DNA of 64,000 nt. Origin: Bifidobacterium oedipodis. Lineage in GTDB: Bacteria; Actinomycetota; Actinomycetes; Actinomycetales; Bifidobacteriaceae. Below are positions 1-8,653 of this stretch, piece after piece. The notes under the pieces were generated by a model. It searched no databases. It had not been told where the DNA came from and saw only the letters and a program-made list of their open reading frames with translations. Each line of letters begins with the position of its first letter. Position 1 is the stretch's first letter. A program made the position numbers and the translations under genes. The DNA lies in NCBI RefSeq assembly GCF_012932425.1, contig NZ_JAAIII010000003.1:124001-188000 (forward strand). Reading direction: 5' to 3'.

Positions 1-181
1 GGCTGGACGGTACATAATCAGCGGCAGCAGCAACTTCAAAACATTCGACATATTCGGCAGCGTCGATATCAACACGATCCTTGGCGACAGCGCAGTTGGC
101 AGCGGCGACTACCACGGCCAGCTGGTCAAAGGGTATACCATCAAGAACTATGCTCCGGCGACGCTCACGCCGGTAAGCTGA
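1..181 (+). CDS. C-terminal part of an unidentified protein, probably prophage structural
   Basis: An open frame enters from the left edge and ends at TGA 179-181, leaving about 59 residues. The fragment is rich in Gly, Ser, Asn and Asp (for example ISGSSNF, FGSVDINTI, GSGDYHG), which suits a beta-rich surface or tail protein. No catalytic motif is visible. It is the only rightward gene beside the leftward lysogeny genes, as expected for the end of a phage late module. The phage assignment rests on context only. Confidence 0.5.
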   Translation, partial: AGRYIISGSSNFKTFDIFGSVDINTILGDSAVGSGDYHGQLVKGYTIKNYAPATLTPVS

Positions 182-197
182 CCTGAAATAGCAGAAA

Positions 198-218
198 CGC
201 CCCGCATGTTGCGGGGCG
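198..218 (+). terminator. Hairpin after the partial phage gene
   Basis: An 8-bp perfect stem (CGCCCCGC pairing with GCGGGGCG) with a 5-nt loop begins 17 nt after the stop codon. The 3' side is not a clean T-run, so termination is plausible but not certain. It could also serve the convergent leftward gene ending at 309. Confidence 0.5.
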
Positions 219-308
219 CTGTCATATGCGCATGGTTGCGATGAATCGCATGGAGGAACGCTTGGTGGAATAATTCACACCCGATTGCAACACAGCAAAA
301 CCCTGACA

Positions 309-794
309 CTACCGTTTCGCCTTCTCGCCGTCCCTGTCGCGATGCCGGTCATGGAACGGGAAGAGACTGCGCGCGATGACCCACAACAGGCCAAGCACCT
401 CGACTATCGTGGAACTCAGCCACGCGATAATGACCTCGGAAGGTATCTGATCGCCCCTCGCCAGCATCACAAGGAAGTACACCCATATCAGAGCGTTCGC
501 CAACACCAGTTGGCCGGCGACGAAGTTGACGATACGCACGGCCACCTTCATGCGAAGCATGTTCTCCTGTTCACGCCTGGCGTTCTTGGCCTTGAGCTTG
601 CGCAGCCGCTCGTTCTCCCTGCGTCTGCTGTTGTACGAGTCGGCGGTGACGGTTTCCTCGTCTCTTGAATCGCCAACGCTCTCGGAGACCGCTCCAGAGG
701 ACGGCTCGACCACCGGAACGGGTTCCACCGCCTCGACCGGTGCCCGACCGTAAAGGCCAAGCGCCTCCTCGCTCTCCGTGTCCTCTCCGCTCAC
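309..794 (-). CDS. Prophage membrane protein with coiled coil and two membrane segments
   Basis: 161 residues. The N-terminal ~55 are acidic and proline-rich. A charged stretch follows (about 56-85, RRRENERLRKLKAKNARR), likely a short coiled coil, then two hydrophobic segments (about 87-110 and 118-143) and a basic tail. No enzymatic motif is seen. The start overlaps the stop of the ImmA-type gene by 4 bp (ATGA), so the two are translationally coupled and probably part of one lysogeny operon. The function is unknown; superinfection exclusion or membrane signalling to the protease are possibilities only. Confidence 0.7.
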   Translation of the reverse strand: MSGEDTESEEALGLYGRAPVEAVEPVPVVEPSSGAVSESVGDSRDEETVTADSYNSRRRENERLRKLKAKNARREQENMLRMKVAVRIVNFVAGQLVLANALIWVYFLVMLARGDQIPSEVIIAWLSSTIVEVLGLLWVIARSLFPFHDRHRDRDGEKAKR

Positions 795-1327
795 CGCAAC
801 CCCAAGGTGGCTATCCGCAAATCCATGGAACGACGGGAAACGCCGAACATTCTCGCCAGTTCGTCACGTGAGCGCCCCTCGCCCCAATGACGCCTGACTA
901 TAGCGGCCGGCATCAGCAACGCTGCGGCGAAACGGTTCGCCCATATCTCCTCCGGGTCGATGCCCTTCGAGGACAGATCGTCACGGCTTTCCACGATGCC
1001 CAGCACCGCGTCCGGCGGGGTGTCCTGATACTTGTGAACCCAATGGCCTATCTCATGCGCCGTGGTGAAACGCTGCCTCTGCTCCGAAGCGTACACGTCG
1101 GTCACGGCCTTGAACGGCTCGTTGGCCTTGTTCTTCACCAGCAGCCCATCCACGTCAGGCGTCAACGCCAGCTTCTCCGGTTTCAATCCAAGCAGTTCCG
1201 CCACCCTGAACGGGTCAACGGGAAGGTTGAGACCACCGCCCGGCGCGACGGTCTTCAACAGGGTCTCCGTGGCGGCTGCGGCCGGCGACGAAAGGTCATT
1301 CACTCGTATCCCGTTCATCGATGCCAC
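791..1327 (-). CDS. ImmA/IrrE-family zinc metallopeptidase
   Basis: 178 residues. The zinc signature HEIGH lies in TTAHEIGHWVHK (about residues 90-101). Downstream, EEIWANRFAAALLMP (about 127-141) supplies the third ligand region typical of the COG2856/DUF955 family. The C-terminus (DELARMFGVSRRSMDLRI) looks like a helix-turn-helix. Family members such as ImmA of ICEBs1 cleave a cognate repressor to trigger induction. No XRE repressor gene lies next to it here, so the substrate is not in view. It sits between the integrase and the coupled membrane protein. Confidence 0.9.
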   Translation of the reverse strand: MASMNGIRVNDLSSPAAAATETLLKTVAPGGGLNLPVDPFRVAELLGLKPEKLALTPDVDGLLVKNKANEPFKAVTDVYASEQRQRFTTAHEIGHWVHKYQDTPPDAVLGIVESRDDLSSKGIDPEEIWANRFAAALLMPAAIVRRHWGEGRSRDELARMFGVSRRSMDLRIATLGLR

Positions 1328-1472
1328 CTCCCGTCAACACGCAAAACGGAACAAAATAAACGCAGGGGCCGCACTGCCGCGACCCCAGAGACTCCTACCA
1401 CAACCCGTGGTCGAGCTGATTCAAGTGTCTCACGCGCACTGGATGAACCACAATCACAACACACCATCACGA

Positions 1473-2963
1473 TCACGGTTTCCAGTCGATGCCCTTGACC
1501 TGCAACCCGGTCTCCAGTTTCTCCATGGCCCTCAATCGTTCCGCGTTGCCGGCCTTCCTATAGTGTTCGGTCATCTTCACGTCCGAATGGCGCACGATCT
1601 CCTGTATCAGCTGCATGTCAACGCCCTGCGACGCCAGTAATGTGACCACGCTGTTGCGCGTCTCGTGCCCCGTATGCGTCTCAGGGTCGATGCCGCTTTC
1701 ACGCATCAATTGGTCGAAGTCGGCGGTGTCCTCACGTTTGCTGATAGGGCTTCCGTCGTCATGCCGGAACAACAGACCATGCGGGTTCGGCACGTCACTC
1801 ATCTCCAACAGGTAGGTGTCGAGCACGTTGGCGAGCATGGGGATTATCGGCACGCTGTCGCCCCTGTGGGACTTCGGCGTGACAAGGCACAATCCACCGT
1901 GAACCGGTATCAGCTCCGTTCCTTCGGGCACGCGCCATCTCGCCTGCGGGCATCTGCCGCCATGCATGTACCCGCACGTCGGCCTGCCGCCTGGCGTCGT
2001 CGGACACCCGTGTTCGCGCGGCACGTTCTTCAACTGCCAGTTCACCCGGTATTCGCCGACCCTTACCTTGGCCTCACGGGTTTCGGTCGCGTCCATCATC
2101 ACCGTGCCCGTGCGCTCCACGCCCTGCTCGTCGGTGAACGTGACCTGCATCGGCTTTTTGACCGTGACCGGAAGCATCGTCTTCGCGTCGAACAACCTCA
2201 GATCCTTTTCGACGGCTCCGATTATCTCCCCCTGCCTCATGCCCGTGAGCAGTCGGAACCACATGCGCGCACCGTCCCTGACACCCCATGAGGCGGCGGC
2301 GCGCAGCATCGCCTCCATCTCCTGCACGGTGAACGCCTCGCGCCGGTTCGCCAGCTCCCTTGTCGCCACCTGTTCGCCCACATTGATCTTCAACCCGATA
2401 GCCGGGTTCCTTTCCAATCGCTCCTCGTTGACGGCCATGGCGAATATCTGGCGCAGGGTGGTGCGCAATTGCTCGCGCGCCACCGTGCCGGCCGGCCCGG
2501 TTTCGACGCCCGCGCGCCCGTGCGCCCTCATGCCGTTGAGAATGCCCTGCAACTTCGCGTAGGTGAACTCGGCCAACGGCGCGTGCAGCCACTCGGCGAG
2601 ATGCAGGTGAACCATGTCGTCATACGTCCTGTAGGTGCTGAACTTGACGTCGTTCCTTTTCACGGCGAGCCACCGTTCGGCCTGCTCGCCCAGCGTGGTC
2701 TTCACGTCCAGCGCGTGCCCGTACCTGGCGATCTGCGATTCAAGCTCCCTCATGCGTTTGAGGCATTCGGTTTTCGTCTTCGCCTTGATGGTCTTGACCT
2801 TGGGTTTGCCGTCGGGCAGCCGGCCGATGGTGATGTCCACGCGCCAGTACTCGCGCCCGCCCGACTTCGTCCTGAACGGTTCGCGCACGCCGCTCATGTG
2901 CCGTCTCGGCATACCCAGCCACCGCCTTCCGAATGTCCGGTAAATGTCCGGTATTGATTTCAT
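1473..2963 (-). CDS. int: Prophage tyrosine recombinase (integrase)
   Basis: 496 residues. An N-terminal AP2-like arm-binding region (about 30-90) and a SAM-like core-binding domain (about 95-200) precede the catalytic domain. Catalytic residues visible are Arg in LLTGMRQGE, the HETR motif in THTGHETRNS, His in IVRHSD and Tyr in MTEHYRKAG near residue 467. About 100 extra residues separate the first Arg from HETR and include a Cys/His cluster (CPTTPGGRPTC, then H and C). The start at 2963 has an AGAGGT ribosome site. The gene lies at the prophage edge, so the attachment site should be within the next ~150 bp to the right. Confidence 0.93.
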   Translation of the reverse strand: MKSIPDIYRTFGRRWLGMPRRHMSGVREPFRTKSGGREYWRVDITIGRLPDGKPKVKTIKAKTKTECLKRMRELESQIARYGHALDVKTTLGEQAERWLAVKRNDVKFSTYRTYDDMVHLHLAEWLHAPLAEFTYAKLQGILNGMRAHGRAGVETGPAGTVAREQLRTTLRQIFAMAVNEERLERNPAIGLKINVGEQVATRELANRREAFTVQEMEAMLRAAASWGVRDGARMWFRLLTGMRQGEIIGAVEKDLRLFDAKTMLPVTVKKPMQVTFTDEQGVERTGTVMMDATETREAKVRVGEYRVNWQLKNVPREHGCPTTPGGRPTCGYMHGGRCPQARWRVPEGTELIPVHGGLCLVTPKSHRGDSVPIIPMLANVLDTYLLEMSDVPNPHGLLFRHDDGSPISKREDTADFDQLMRESGIDPETHTGHETRNSVVTLLASQGVDMQLIQEIVRHSDVKMTEHYRKAGNAERLRAMEKLETGLQVKGIDWKP

Positions 2964-2973
2964 AGGGATACCT

Positions 2974-3399
2974 CTAGGATATCACAAGCCCAATAAGGCC
3001 GGAAACGTTGGAATTGCAACGATTATCGGACACGAACCCCATGTTTTCAACGCTTTGGAACCGTCGTTGAATACAGTATATTACGAACATCAGGTTGGAG
3101 ACCAGCGAGGCGATGGCCGTGCAGGAGTTGATCACACCCACGAGGCCTTCCACGTCATTGCTGCCGGTGATGTTCTGCAGGTGCTTGGTCAGCAGCACTG
3201 CCGAGACGATGGCCAGGCCGCTCATCCACAGCAGGCCGAACACCAGGAAGCCCACGCCGAAACGGATCAGCGTGACCTTGTCCATGGTCTTTCCTGTTTC
3301 CGGCGACAGGGTCGGGTCGGCGTCGGCGGCCGCGATGTTCGCGTTGTACGCGGCCAAGCGCTCCTGCTTGGAGGCCGCAGCGGTCAACGAATCACTCAT
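2974..3399 (-). CDS. Small membrane protein at the prophage boundary
   Basis: 141 residues from the ATG at 3399, chosen because AAGAGGA lies just upstream. A polar N-terminus of ~45 residues is followed by two hydrophobic segments (about 52-76 and 90-113). The last ~25 residues (QSVENMGFVSDNRC and on) are polar, come from more AT-rich DNA, and end in the ribosome-binding site of the integrase. That suggests the native C-terminus may have been replaced at the integration junction. No family was recognised. Confidence 0.65.
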   Translation of the reverse strand: MSDSLTAAASKQERLAAYNANIAAADADPTLSPETGKTMDKVTLIRFGVGFLVFGLLWMSGLAIVSAVLLTKHLQNITGSNDVEGLVGVINSCTAIASLVSNLMFVIYCIQRRFQSVENMGFVSDNRCNSNVSGLIGLVIS

Positions 3400-3566
3400 T
3401 TGGAATCCTCTTTTCTTGCAAATCATGGGCATCGTGGCCCGAGCCGGCAGCGGCGTATACGCGTAGGGATGTCGAGTATGGCGCGGTCGGCGTTGATTTA
3501 CTCCTCGTTGAGTTGTAAGGCAATCACTGTTCTTGTATGTTCTTTATTCAGTACTTAGTAATTGCT

Positions 3567-3595
3567 TAGTTAGATAATAATCCCGTCTAACTAAA
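3567..3595. promoter_or_regulatory. Perfect 9-bp inverted repeat, candidate TetR operator
   Basis: TTAGTTAGA and TCTAACTAA are exact reverse complements separated by 11 bp. They lie in the ~320-bp AT-rich gap between the membrane protein (start 3399) and the TetR gene (start 3718). The half-site contains GTTAGATA, the complement of TATCTAAC, which is also the half-site of the operators at 6611 and 7417. Nothing else was recognised in this gap. Confidence 0.55.
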
Positions 3596-3717
3596 TCTGG
3601 CAATTCGGCGTGTCGCGCCGATTATTCATACCCTCCTTATCTTTACCTAGTACCTTGTAAGTAGACGAAAAACAGTGCCTCCGAGCGCAAGCGCCGGGAC
3701 TGTGGGAAGGAGCACCA

Positions 3718-4344
3718 ATGAGACGACGGACGGCCACCCCTGCCAAGAAGCGCATGAGTGCGGAGGATCGACGGCAGCATATTCTGGACACCACCATCTC
3801 CTGCATCTCCCAGTTCGGGTTCTGGGGCTTCACCATCCGCGACGTGGCCGATGCCGAAGGCATCACCGAAGCCGGACTGCTCTACTACTTCTCCGGTAAG
3901 GAGGAGCTGCTGGTGGAGGCGTTGAAGCACGCCGACCGCATCAACCAGATCGCCATCGCCGAGCATCTTGGCGTGGAAGGCGTCACCGGCGACGTGCTTG
4001 CCGACGGCATCGCCTACCACTGCGATCACGGGCTGAAAACCATCCTCAACGCCACCGTGGAGACCAACGCCGAGCGCCCCGAACTGGTGCGCCTGTATAC
4101 GCTGCTGGAAAGCGAGGCGCTCAGCCAGGACCATCCCGCGCACGAATATTTTGAAGCGCGCGAAATCAATCTGCTCAAGGAATATGCCTTCGCCGCCAAG
4201 CGCGACGGCGTGGCCGACCCCGAGCGCACCGCCGTGCAGGCGCTGTCTGCCATGGAAGGCTTGCAGCTGCGCTGGCTCAACGGCGCGCGCGAGGTCGATT
4301 TCGTTGGCGAATGGAAGGCCCTGATCGACCTCATCATCCGCTGA
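3718..4344 (+). CDS. TetR-family transcriptional regulator
   Basis: 208 residues, with GGAAGGAG just before the ATG. The N-terminal HTH spans about 18-65 (RRQHILDTTISCISQFG, then IRDVADAEGITEAGLLYYF). The C-terminal ligand domain is of the type whose end reads AMEGLQLRWL. The TetR protein at 6682-7314 shares that tail (AMDGIQLRWL) and a similar mid-region (ALSQDHPAHEYF versus SLNPDHPLHEYF), so the two are paralogues. It is convergent with the GH42 gene. Probable targets are its own upstream inverted repeat and possibly the neighbouring sugar genes. Confidence 0.9.
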   Translation: MRRRTATPAKKRMSAEDRRQHILDTTISCISQFGFWGFTIRDVADAEGITEAGLLYYFSGKEELLVEALKHADRINQIAIAEHLGVEGVTGDVLADGIAYHCDHGLKTILNATVETNAERPELVRLYTLLESEALSQDHPAHEYFEAREINLLKEYAFAAKRDGVADPERTAVQALSAMEGLQLRWLNGAREVDFVGEWKALIDLIIR

Positions 4345-4472
4345 CGAATTCCTTGGATTTCTGGCCTGTCGACGGTTTACCTGCAGACCGGCCGGTCGTC
4401 TACCGAACCGAGCGTTTCGGATCAGTCGTTGTCGGACCGGTCGGTCGTGCGGCTGTGTGGCTGATCGGCTGT

Positions 4473-6590
4473 TCAGCTGGCGATCACCGCCAGGTTCCAG
4501 CGGCTGATGGTCAGCTCGTCGCCGACCGCAACTTGCGCCCCGGCCTTAGCTGGCAGAGCCGCCGTAGCTTCCTCGTCCACCGTGCCATCCGTGCCGACGA
4601 TGATCGGCGCGACAACCACCTCGCCCGTGACGGGGCTGGCGATGGTGACCGGTTCGGCGGAGTAGTTGAGCAGGTAGGTGACGGTTTCGCCCTTGGTGTT
4701 CTCGCCCTGACGCACCACCACAGAGCCCGCGAGCGCGGCGCCGTCCGATTCGATGCCGGCGTTCGCCACGGCTTCGGCCAGCACGGCCTTCATGGTGTCG
4801 GCGTCGAGCACGGTGCCGATCCATTCGGCGCTGCCCTTGCCGAAGGCATGGCGGGTGACGGCCGCGTAGTCCTTCCACGCGTAGTGGCCGTAGGAGGCGA
4901 GCGTGAGGGTGTCCGCGTCCGTGTTGAGCAGTTCGATCAGTGCTTCGGCGTCTGCCTGGGCAGCGCCGCTGAGCGTGCCGGTGAAGTCGACGGGCACGTT
5001 GCCTTTCGGGCGGGTGAACTGGTTGTAGGTCATGCCAAATACGTCGGTGAGATTGTGCGGGGCGCGATCGTGCCACACGGTCACCTCTTCGTCGGTGACG
5101 AAGGAGCGCAGTGTGGAGACAAGGTGGCCGCCGTTCGCCACGTAGTCGCGCAGCGTGTCGGTGGTGGCCTGCGGCACGCAATAGAGGGCCGGGGTGATGA
5201 CCATTGCGTACTTGGCGAGGCGATCGGCCGGCGCGTCGACGGGCACGAAGTCGCATTCTATATTGAGCGCGAACAGCGCGTCATAGACCCGACGCACCAC
5301 GTCGTTGTAGTTCATGCCGACACCGTCGGGGAAGCCGGTTTCGAGGCGGAACCATTCGAGGGCGCTCAGTGCCTCGTTGCTCACCATGATGGCGACCTGG
5401 TTGCGCTTCTTCAAATGCACGAGGCGCTCCCCCACCTTGGCAACCTCCTTGCCGAAGACGCCGGCCTCACGGTAGGTGGGGTTCGGCTCCAAATCGTGGC
5501 TGAGCAGGCCCTTCCAGTAGGTTTCGAAGGAGTTGTGGATGGAGTGCCAGTGCCAATACATCACCGAATCGGCACCGGAGGCCAGGTGGCTGTAGGCCTG
5601 CAGTCGCAGCTGGCCGGGGAACGGCAGCCAGCCATGCTGGCCCTGGGCTTCGGTTTCGAGCACAAGATAGTTGGCACCGTCTTTGGTGGAGCGGGTCATG
5701 TCGCCACCGAAGGCGATTTCCTTGCCGGTTAGCTCGTCTTCGGTCGGATGATAGATGTCCACGCCGGTGATGTCGACTGCCTGCGAGGCTTTGAAGTGGT
5801 CGACCGCAGGCTGCACACCATAGGAGTAGCCACGCCATTCGAAATCGAAGTTCTGGGTGACGAACTGGCCTTCCTTCGCATATTCGCGCACGATGTCGGC
5901 CTGCCAGGCGAGGAATTCGGCCACCTGGGCACGGCGGAACACGTCGAATTCGCCGCGCAGCGACTGGTTAATCGAGGCGGTCACATCGGGGAAGTCCTCC
6001 CACGCGTTGATGCGGTTCGACCAGTAGTCGAGGCCGAAATGCGCGTTGAGCGCGTCAAGATCGTTATTGAACTTGCCGCGCAGATACTTGACGAACAGCG
6101 CCTGCATGTCGGCGGAGACGGAATCGTAGTACTTGGTCTCGTTGTCCACCTGGTAGCCGATGACGGCCGGATGGTCGGCGACGTGGCTGATGAGCTCGCG
6201 GATCACACGCTCGCCATAGAAGCGGTAGGCGGGGTTGACAATGTCCATGATCTGGCGTGGGCCGTACTTGCCTTCACCATTCGGGGTGACGGCCAGCACG
6301 TCCGGATGCATCTTGACCAGCCAGGTCGGCACGGCGTAAGTCGGGGTGCCCACAATCACGTCGATGCCATGGCGGTGGGCGGCGTCGAGCGCACGGTCGA
6401 CGTGGGAGAAGTCAAACTTGCCGGGCTGCGGCTCGCAGGTGCTCCATGTGGATTCGGCGATGCGAATCACATTGATACCGGCATCCACCATCATCTGCAT
6501 ATCGGTATCGACTCGGTCGAGATCCTTAGGAATGTATTCGTCGTAGTAGGCGGCACCGAAGAGGATATGGTCAACCGTAGCTGCACTCAT
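4473..6590 (-). CDS. GH42-family beta-galactosidase
   Basis: 705 residues from the ATG at 6590 (AAAGGAG seven bases upstream); a further ATG at 6620 lies inside the operator and lacks a ribosome site. The protein has the GH42 layout: an N-terminal TIM barrel, with the acid/base Glu in GYQVDNETKYYD (about 143-154) and the probable nucleophile Glu in LVLETEAQG (about 312-320), then the trimerisation and beta domains. There is no signal peptide, so it is cytosolic and probably cleaves imported galacto-oligosaccharides. Linkage preference cannot be read from sequence. Expression is likely repressed by TetR binding just after the -10. Confidence 0.9.
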   Translation of the reverse strand: MSAATVDHILFGAAYYDEYIPKDLDRVDTDMQMMVDAGINVIRIAESTWSTCEPQPGKFDFSHVDRALDAAHRHGIDVIVGTPTYAVPTWLVKMHPDVLAVTPNGEGKYGPRQIMDIVNPAYRFYGERVIRELISHVADHPAVIGYQVDNETKYYDSVSADMQALFVKYLRGKFNNDLDALNAHFGLDYWSNRINAWEDFPDVTASINQSLRGEFDVFRRAQVAEFLAWQADIVREYAKEGQFVTQNFDFEWRGYSYGVQPAVDHFKASQAVDITGVDIYHPTEDELTGKEIAFGGDMTRSTKDGANYLVLETEAQGQHGWLPFPGQLRLQAYSHLASGADSVMYWHWHSIHNSFETYWKGLLSHDLEPNPTYREAGVFGKEVAKVGERLVHLKKRNQVAIMVSNEALSALEWFRLETGFPDGVGMNYNDVVRRVYDALFALNIECDFVPVDAPADRLAKYAMVITPALYCVPQATTDTLRDYVANGGHLVSTLRSFVTDEEVTVWHDRAPHNLTDVFGMTYNQFTRPKGNVPVDFTGTLSGAAQADAEALIELLNTDADTLTLASYGHYAWKDYAAVTRHAFGKGSAEWIGTVLDADTMKAVLAEAVANAGIESDGAALAGSVVVRQGENTKGETVTYLLNYSAEPVTIASPVTGEVVVAPIIVGTDGTVDEEATAALPAKAGAQVAVGDELTISRWNLAVIAS

Positions 6591-6610
6591 CTGCAAACTC
6601 CTTTGTTCTA

Positions 6611-6664
6611 TATCTAACAATTATTAGATAAAAGAAGCATACAAAACACTCCAGACCTTGTCAA
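6611..6664 (-). promoter_or_regulatory. GH42 promoter with TetR-type operator
   Basis: Reading leftward there is TTGACA (6659-6664), a 17-bp spacer and TATGCT (6636-6641), close to a consensus sigma-70 promoter. Six bases further on lies TATCTAACAATTATTAGATA (6611-6630), a 7-bp inverted repeat over a 6-bp spacer. This placement overlaps the transcription start and would block initiation. Confidence 0.8.
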
Positions 6665-6681
6665 GGCACTGCGCAACCCGA

Positions 6682-7314
6682 TCAGCGGTAGAGGTCCCAC
6701 ATTGGGGAGGGGAAGATCATTCGCTCGAACGCCAGCCACTCGTCATACATATCAATCGGCGGCTTGCGCAACCAACGCAACTGAATGCCGTCCATCGCCT
6801 CAATGCACTGGCGCACCACCGGTCGCATCCCCTCATCCCAAGAACCCATCTGTGGAGGAATCCGCCACGGAAAACGGCTGTAATGATCCCACACAGAATC
6901 AGGCCTGTTGCTGAAGTACTCATGCAGCGGATGGTCAGGATTGAGCGATTCCGTCTGCAAAATCGTATACATCTGCACCATCATGCGGCGGGACGCATTG
7001 TGCCTCACCAAAAAACGCAAGTATGCCGGGAACGACGGCGTTTCGGGATCGCTGCCGGGCAGTCCGGATTGCAGAAAATCGTCAGGCGTGCCGGAGGTGT
7101 CGTAGCTGTCGGTGACCAGCATCGAAAGCAGACCTTCTTTGGTGCCGATATAGTGTAGCAGTCCTGGCTGGCTCATGCCCACTTCGTCGGCGACGTCCTT
7201 GAGCGAAATGCCGTTGAACCCCCGCTCGCTCACCAGCCGGGCCGCAGCCGCGACAATCTCCTCTCGCCGCTCCACCGGATTCTTGCGCACTCGCCTCTGT
7301 TTCTCATTCGCCAT
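6682..7314 (-). CDS. TetR-family regulator of the GH42/oxidoreductase pair
   Basis: About 210 residues from the ATG at 7314. A GTG at 7320 is an alternative; there is no Shine-Dalgarno, and TATACA lies just upstream, so the mRNA may be nearly leaderless. The N-terminal HTH reads RREEIVAAAARLVSERGF, then LKDVADEVGMSQPGLLHYI. The C-terminal ligand domain is related to that of the 3718 regulator. The gene lies between two genes with the same 20-bp operator, so it is the best candidate for their repressor. The inducer is probably a sugar or its derivative (inference). Confidence 0.9.
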   Translation of the reverse strand: MANEKQRRVRKNPVERREEIVAAAARLVSERGFNGISLKDVADEVGMSQPGLLHYIGTKEGLLSMLVTDSYDTSGTPDDFLQSGLPGSDPETPSFPAYLRFLVRHNASRRMMVQMYTILQTESLNPDHPLHEYFSNRPDSVWDHYSRFPWRIPPQMGSWDEGMRPVVRQCIEAMDGIQLRWLRKPPIDMYDEWLAFERMIFPSPMWDLYR

Positions 7315-7416
7315 ACGCACCAGTGTATAAGCGGGCAGCCATCACTCGCACCATCTTGAGACGTGTCAGCGACGCTGCAATCCGAATCCCACTTGTCAGC
7401 ATGACACGCTCGTAAC

Positions 7417-7436
7417 TATCTAACAAATATTAGATA
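7417..7436. promoter_or_regulatory. TetR-type operator upstream of the oxidoreductase
   Basis: TATCTAACAAATATTAGATA differs from the GH42 operator at one central base. TATATT (7435-7440) next to it could be the -10 of the rightward gene. No copy is seen in front of the repressor gene itself. Confidence 0.8.
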
Positions 7437-7492
7437 TATTATTGTTCACGAATCTATCGTTCTGTTGTTCAATGACGAAAGGACCGAGGATC

Positions 7493-8626
7493 ATGCCCAT
7501 CAAACCTATCCGCGCAGCAGTCATCGGCTGCGGTGCTATCTCCGACGCTTACCTCAGTAATCTCACCCAACGATTTGTAGGCATCAAAGCGGTGGCCTGT
7601 GCCGATCTCGACGAGGAAAAGGCCCGAACGCAGGCAGAACGGTATGGCATTACCGCTCGCACCAGTGCCGACGTGCTGAGCGACCCGGATATTGACATGA
7701 TCATCAACCTCACACCTCCGGCAGCCCATTATTCAGTTATCAAACAGGCGCTGCTGCACGACAAGCATGTGTTTAGCGAGAAGATGATCGCCGTCACCCT
7801 CGAGGAAGGTCGCGAACTGGTTCGCCTTGCCGACGAGCGTGGCCTCCGGCTCGGCGTGGCACCAGACATGTTCCTCACCGGAGGTATCCAGACCTCGCGA
7901 TACATCGTCGAACGTGGGCTGATTGGCGAGATCCAGTCCGCGAATGTCACCGTCAACCGCAATCTCGACGTATTCGGCGACATTCTGCCGTTCCTCGAAC
8001 AGCCAGGCGGCAGCATGCCATTCGACTATGGCTGTTACCACATGACCGCGCTTGCTTCGATTATGGGACCGGCCCGCCGTGTGAGCGCCTTCACGCGCAT
8101 CCACTCCCCCGAGCGCACACGCTTGCGCGTCACCAGTCCATTGTTCGGGCAGACGGTCACGCACACCGAACCCGATGTGGTCACTGCAGTGGTCGAATAC
8201 GCCTCCGGCGCGCTGGCCACGGTAAATTTCACCGGATGCTCCAATGTGGATGAGGAGCCGATTCTTGACATTTATGGATCTGCCGGCATTCTGCGCATGG
8301 GCGACCCCAATGTGGCGGGCTCGAGCGTGCGACTTAAGAAGCCTTCACAGCCGGAGGTGACGTTCCCGTTCACGCACGGGTTCCTCAACGAATCCCGCGG
8401 CGTGGGCGCAGCGGAAATAGCCTGGTCGATGAAGGCGGGTCGTCCACATCGCGCGAGCAAGGAGATGGGTTTCCATGTGTTCGAGCTCATCCACGGCATG
8501 ATGATCTCCGCCGCTGAAAGCCGGCCTTATGAGATGACCTCGACCTTCACTGTTCCCGAGCCCTTGCCCGAAGGCTATATCGACCGCGGATTCTGGGGCC
8601 CCACCGAAGAAAGCGCCCTCATCTAG
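7493..8626 (+). CDS. Gfo/Idh/MocA-family NAD(P)-dependent oxidoreductase
   Basis: 377 residues from the ATG at 7493, preceded by GAAAGGA and GAGGA; upstream ATGs lack a ribosome site. The N-terminal Rossmann fold is clear (AAVIGCGAISDAYL, about 6-19), with FSEKMIAVT matching the family EKP-like nucleotide/substrate loop. The C-terminal alpha/beta domain contains PFDYGCYHM. The family oxidises or epimerises sugars, inositols or sugar acids; the substrate is not readable. The operator shared with GH42 implies joint induction, perhaps for further processing of a released monosaccharide. Confidence 0.88.
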   Translation: MPIKPIRAAVIGCGAISDAYLSNLTQRFVGIKAVACADLDEEKARTQAERYGITARTSADVLSDPDIDMIINLTPPAAHYSVIKQALLHDKHVFSEKMIAVTLEEGRELVRLADERGLRLGVAPDMFLTGGIQTSRYIVERGLIGEIQSANVTVNRNLDVFGDILPFLEQPGGSMPFDYGCYHMTALASIMGPARRVSAFTRIHSPERTRLRVTSPLFGQTVTHTEPDVVTAVVEYASGALATVNFTGCSNVDEEPILDIYGSAGILRMGDPNVAGSSVRLKKPSQPEVTFPFTHGFLNESRGVGAAEIAWSMKAGRPHRASKEMGFHVFELIHGMMISAAESRPYEMTSTFTVPEPLPEGYIDRGFWGPTEESALI

Positions 8627-8653
8627 CTTTCACCCCGCCCCGTCACTCTGTTC

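Noticed and set aside
2964..3100. tRNA gene as phage attachment site
   Set aside because: No cloverleaf or GGTTCGAATCC-type T-arm was found next to the integrase.
4311..5732. A 473-codon frame antisense to GH42
   Set aside because: Overlaps the GH42 catalytic region on the opposite strand, without a ribosome site or family match.
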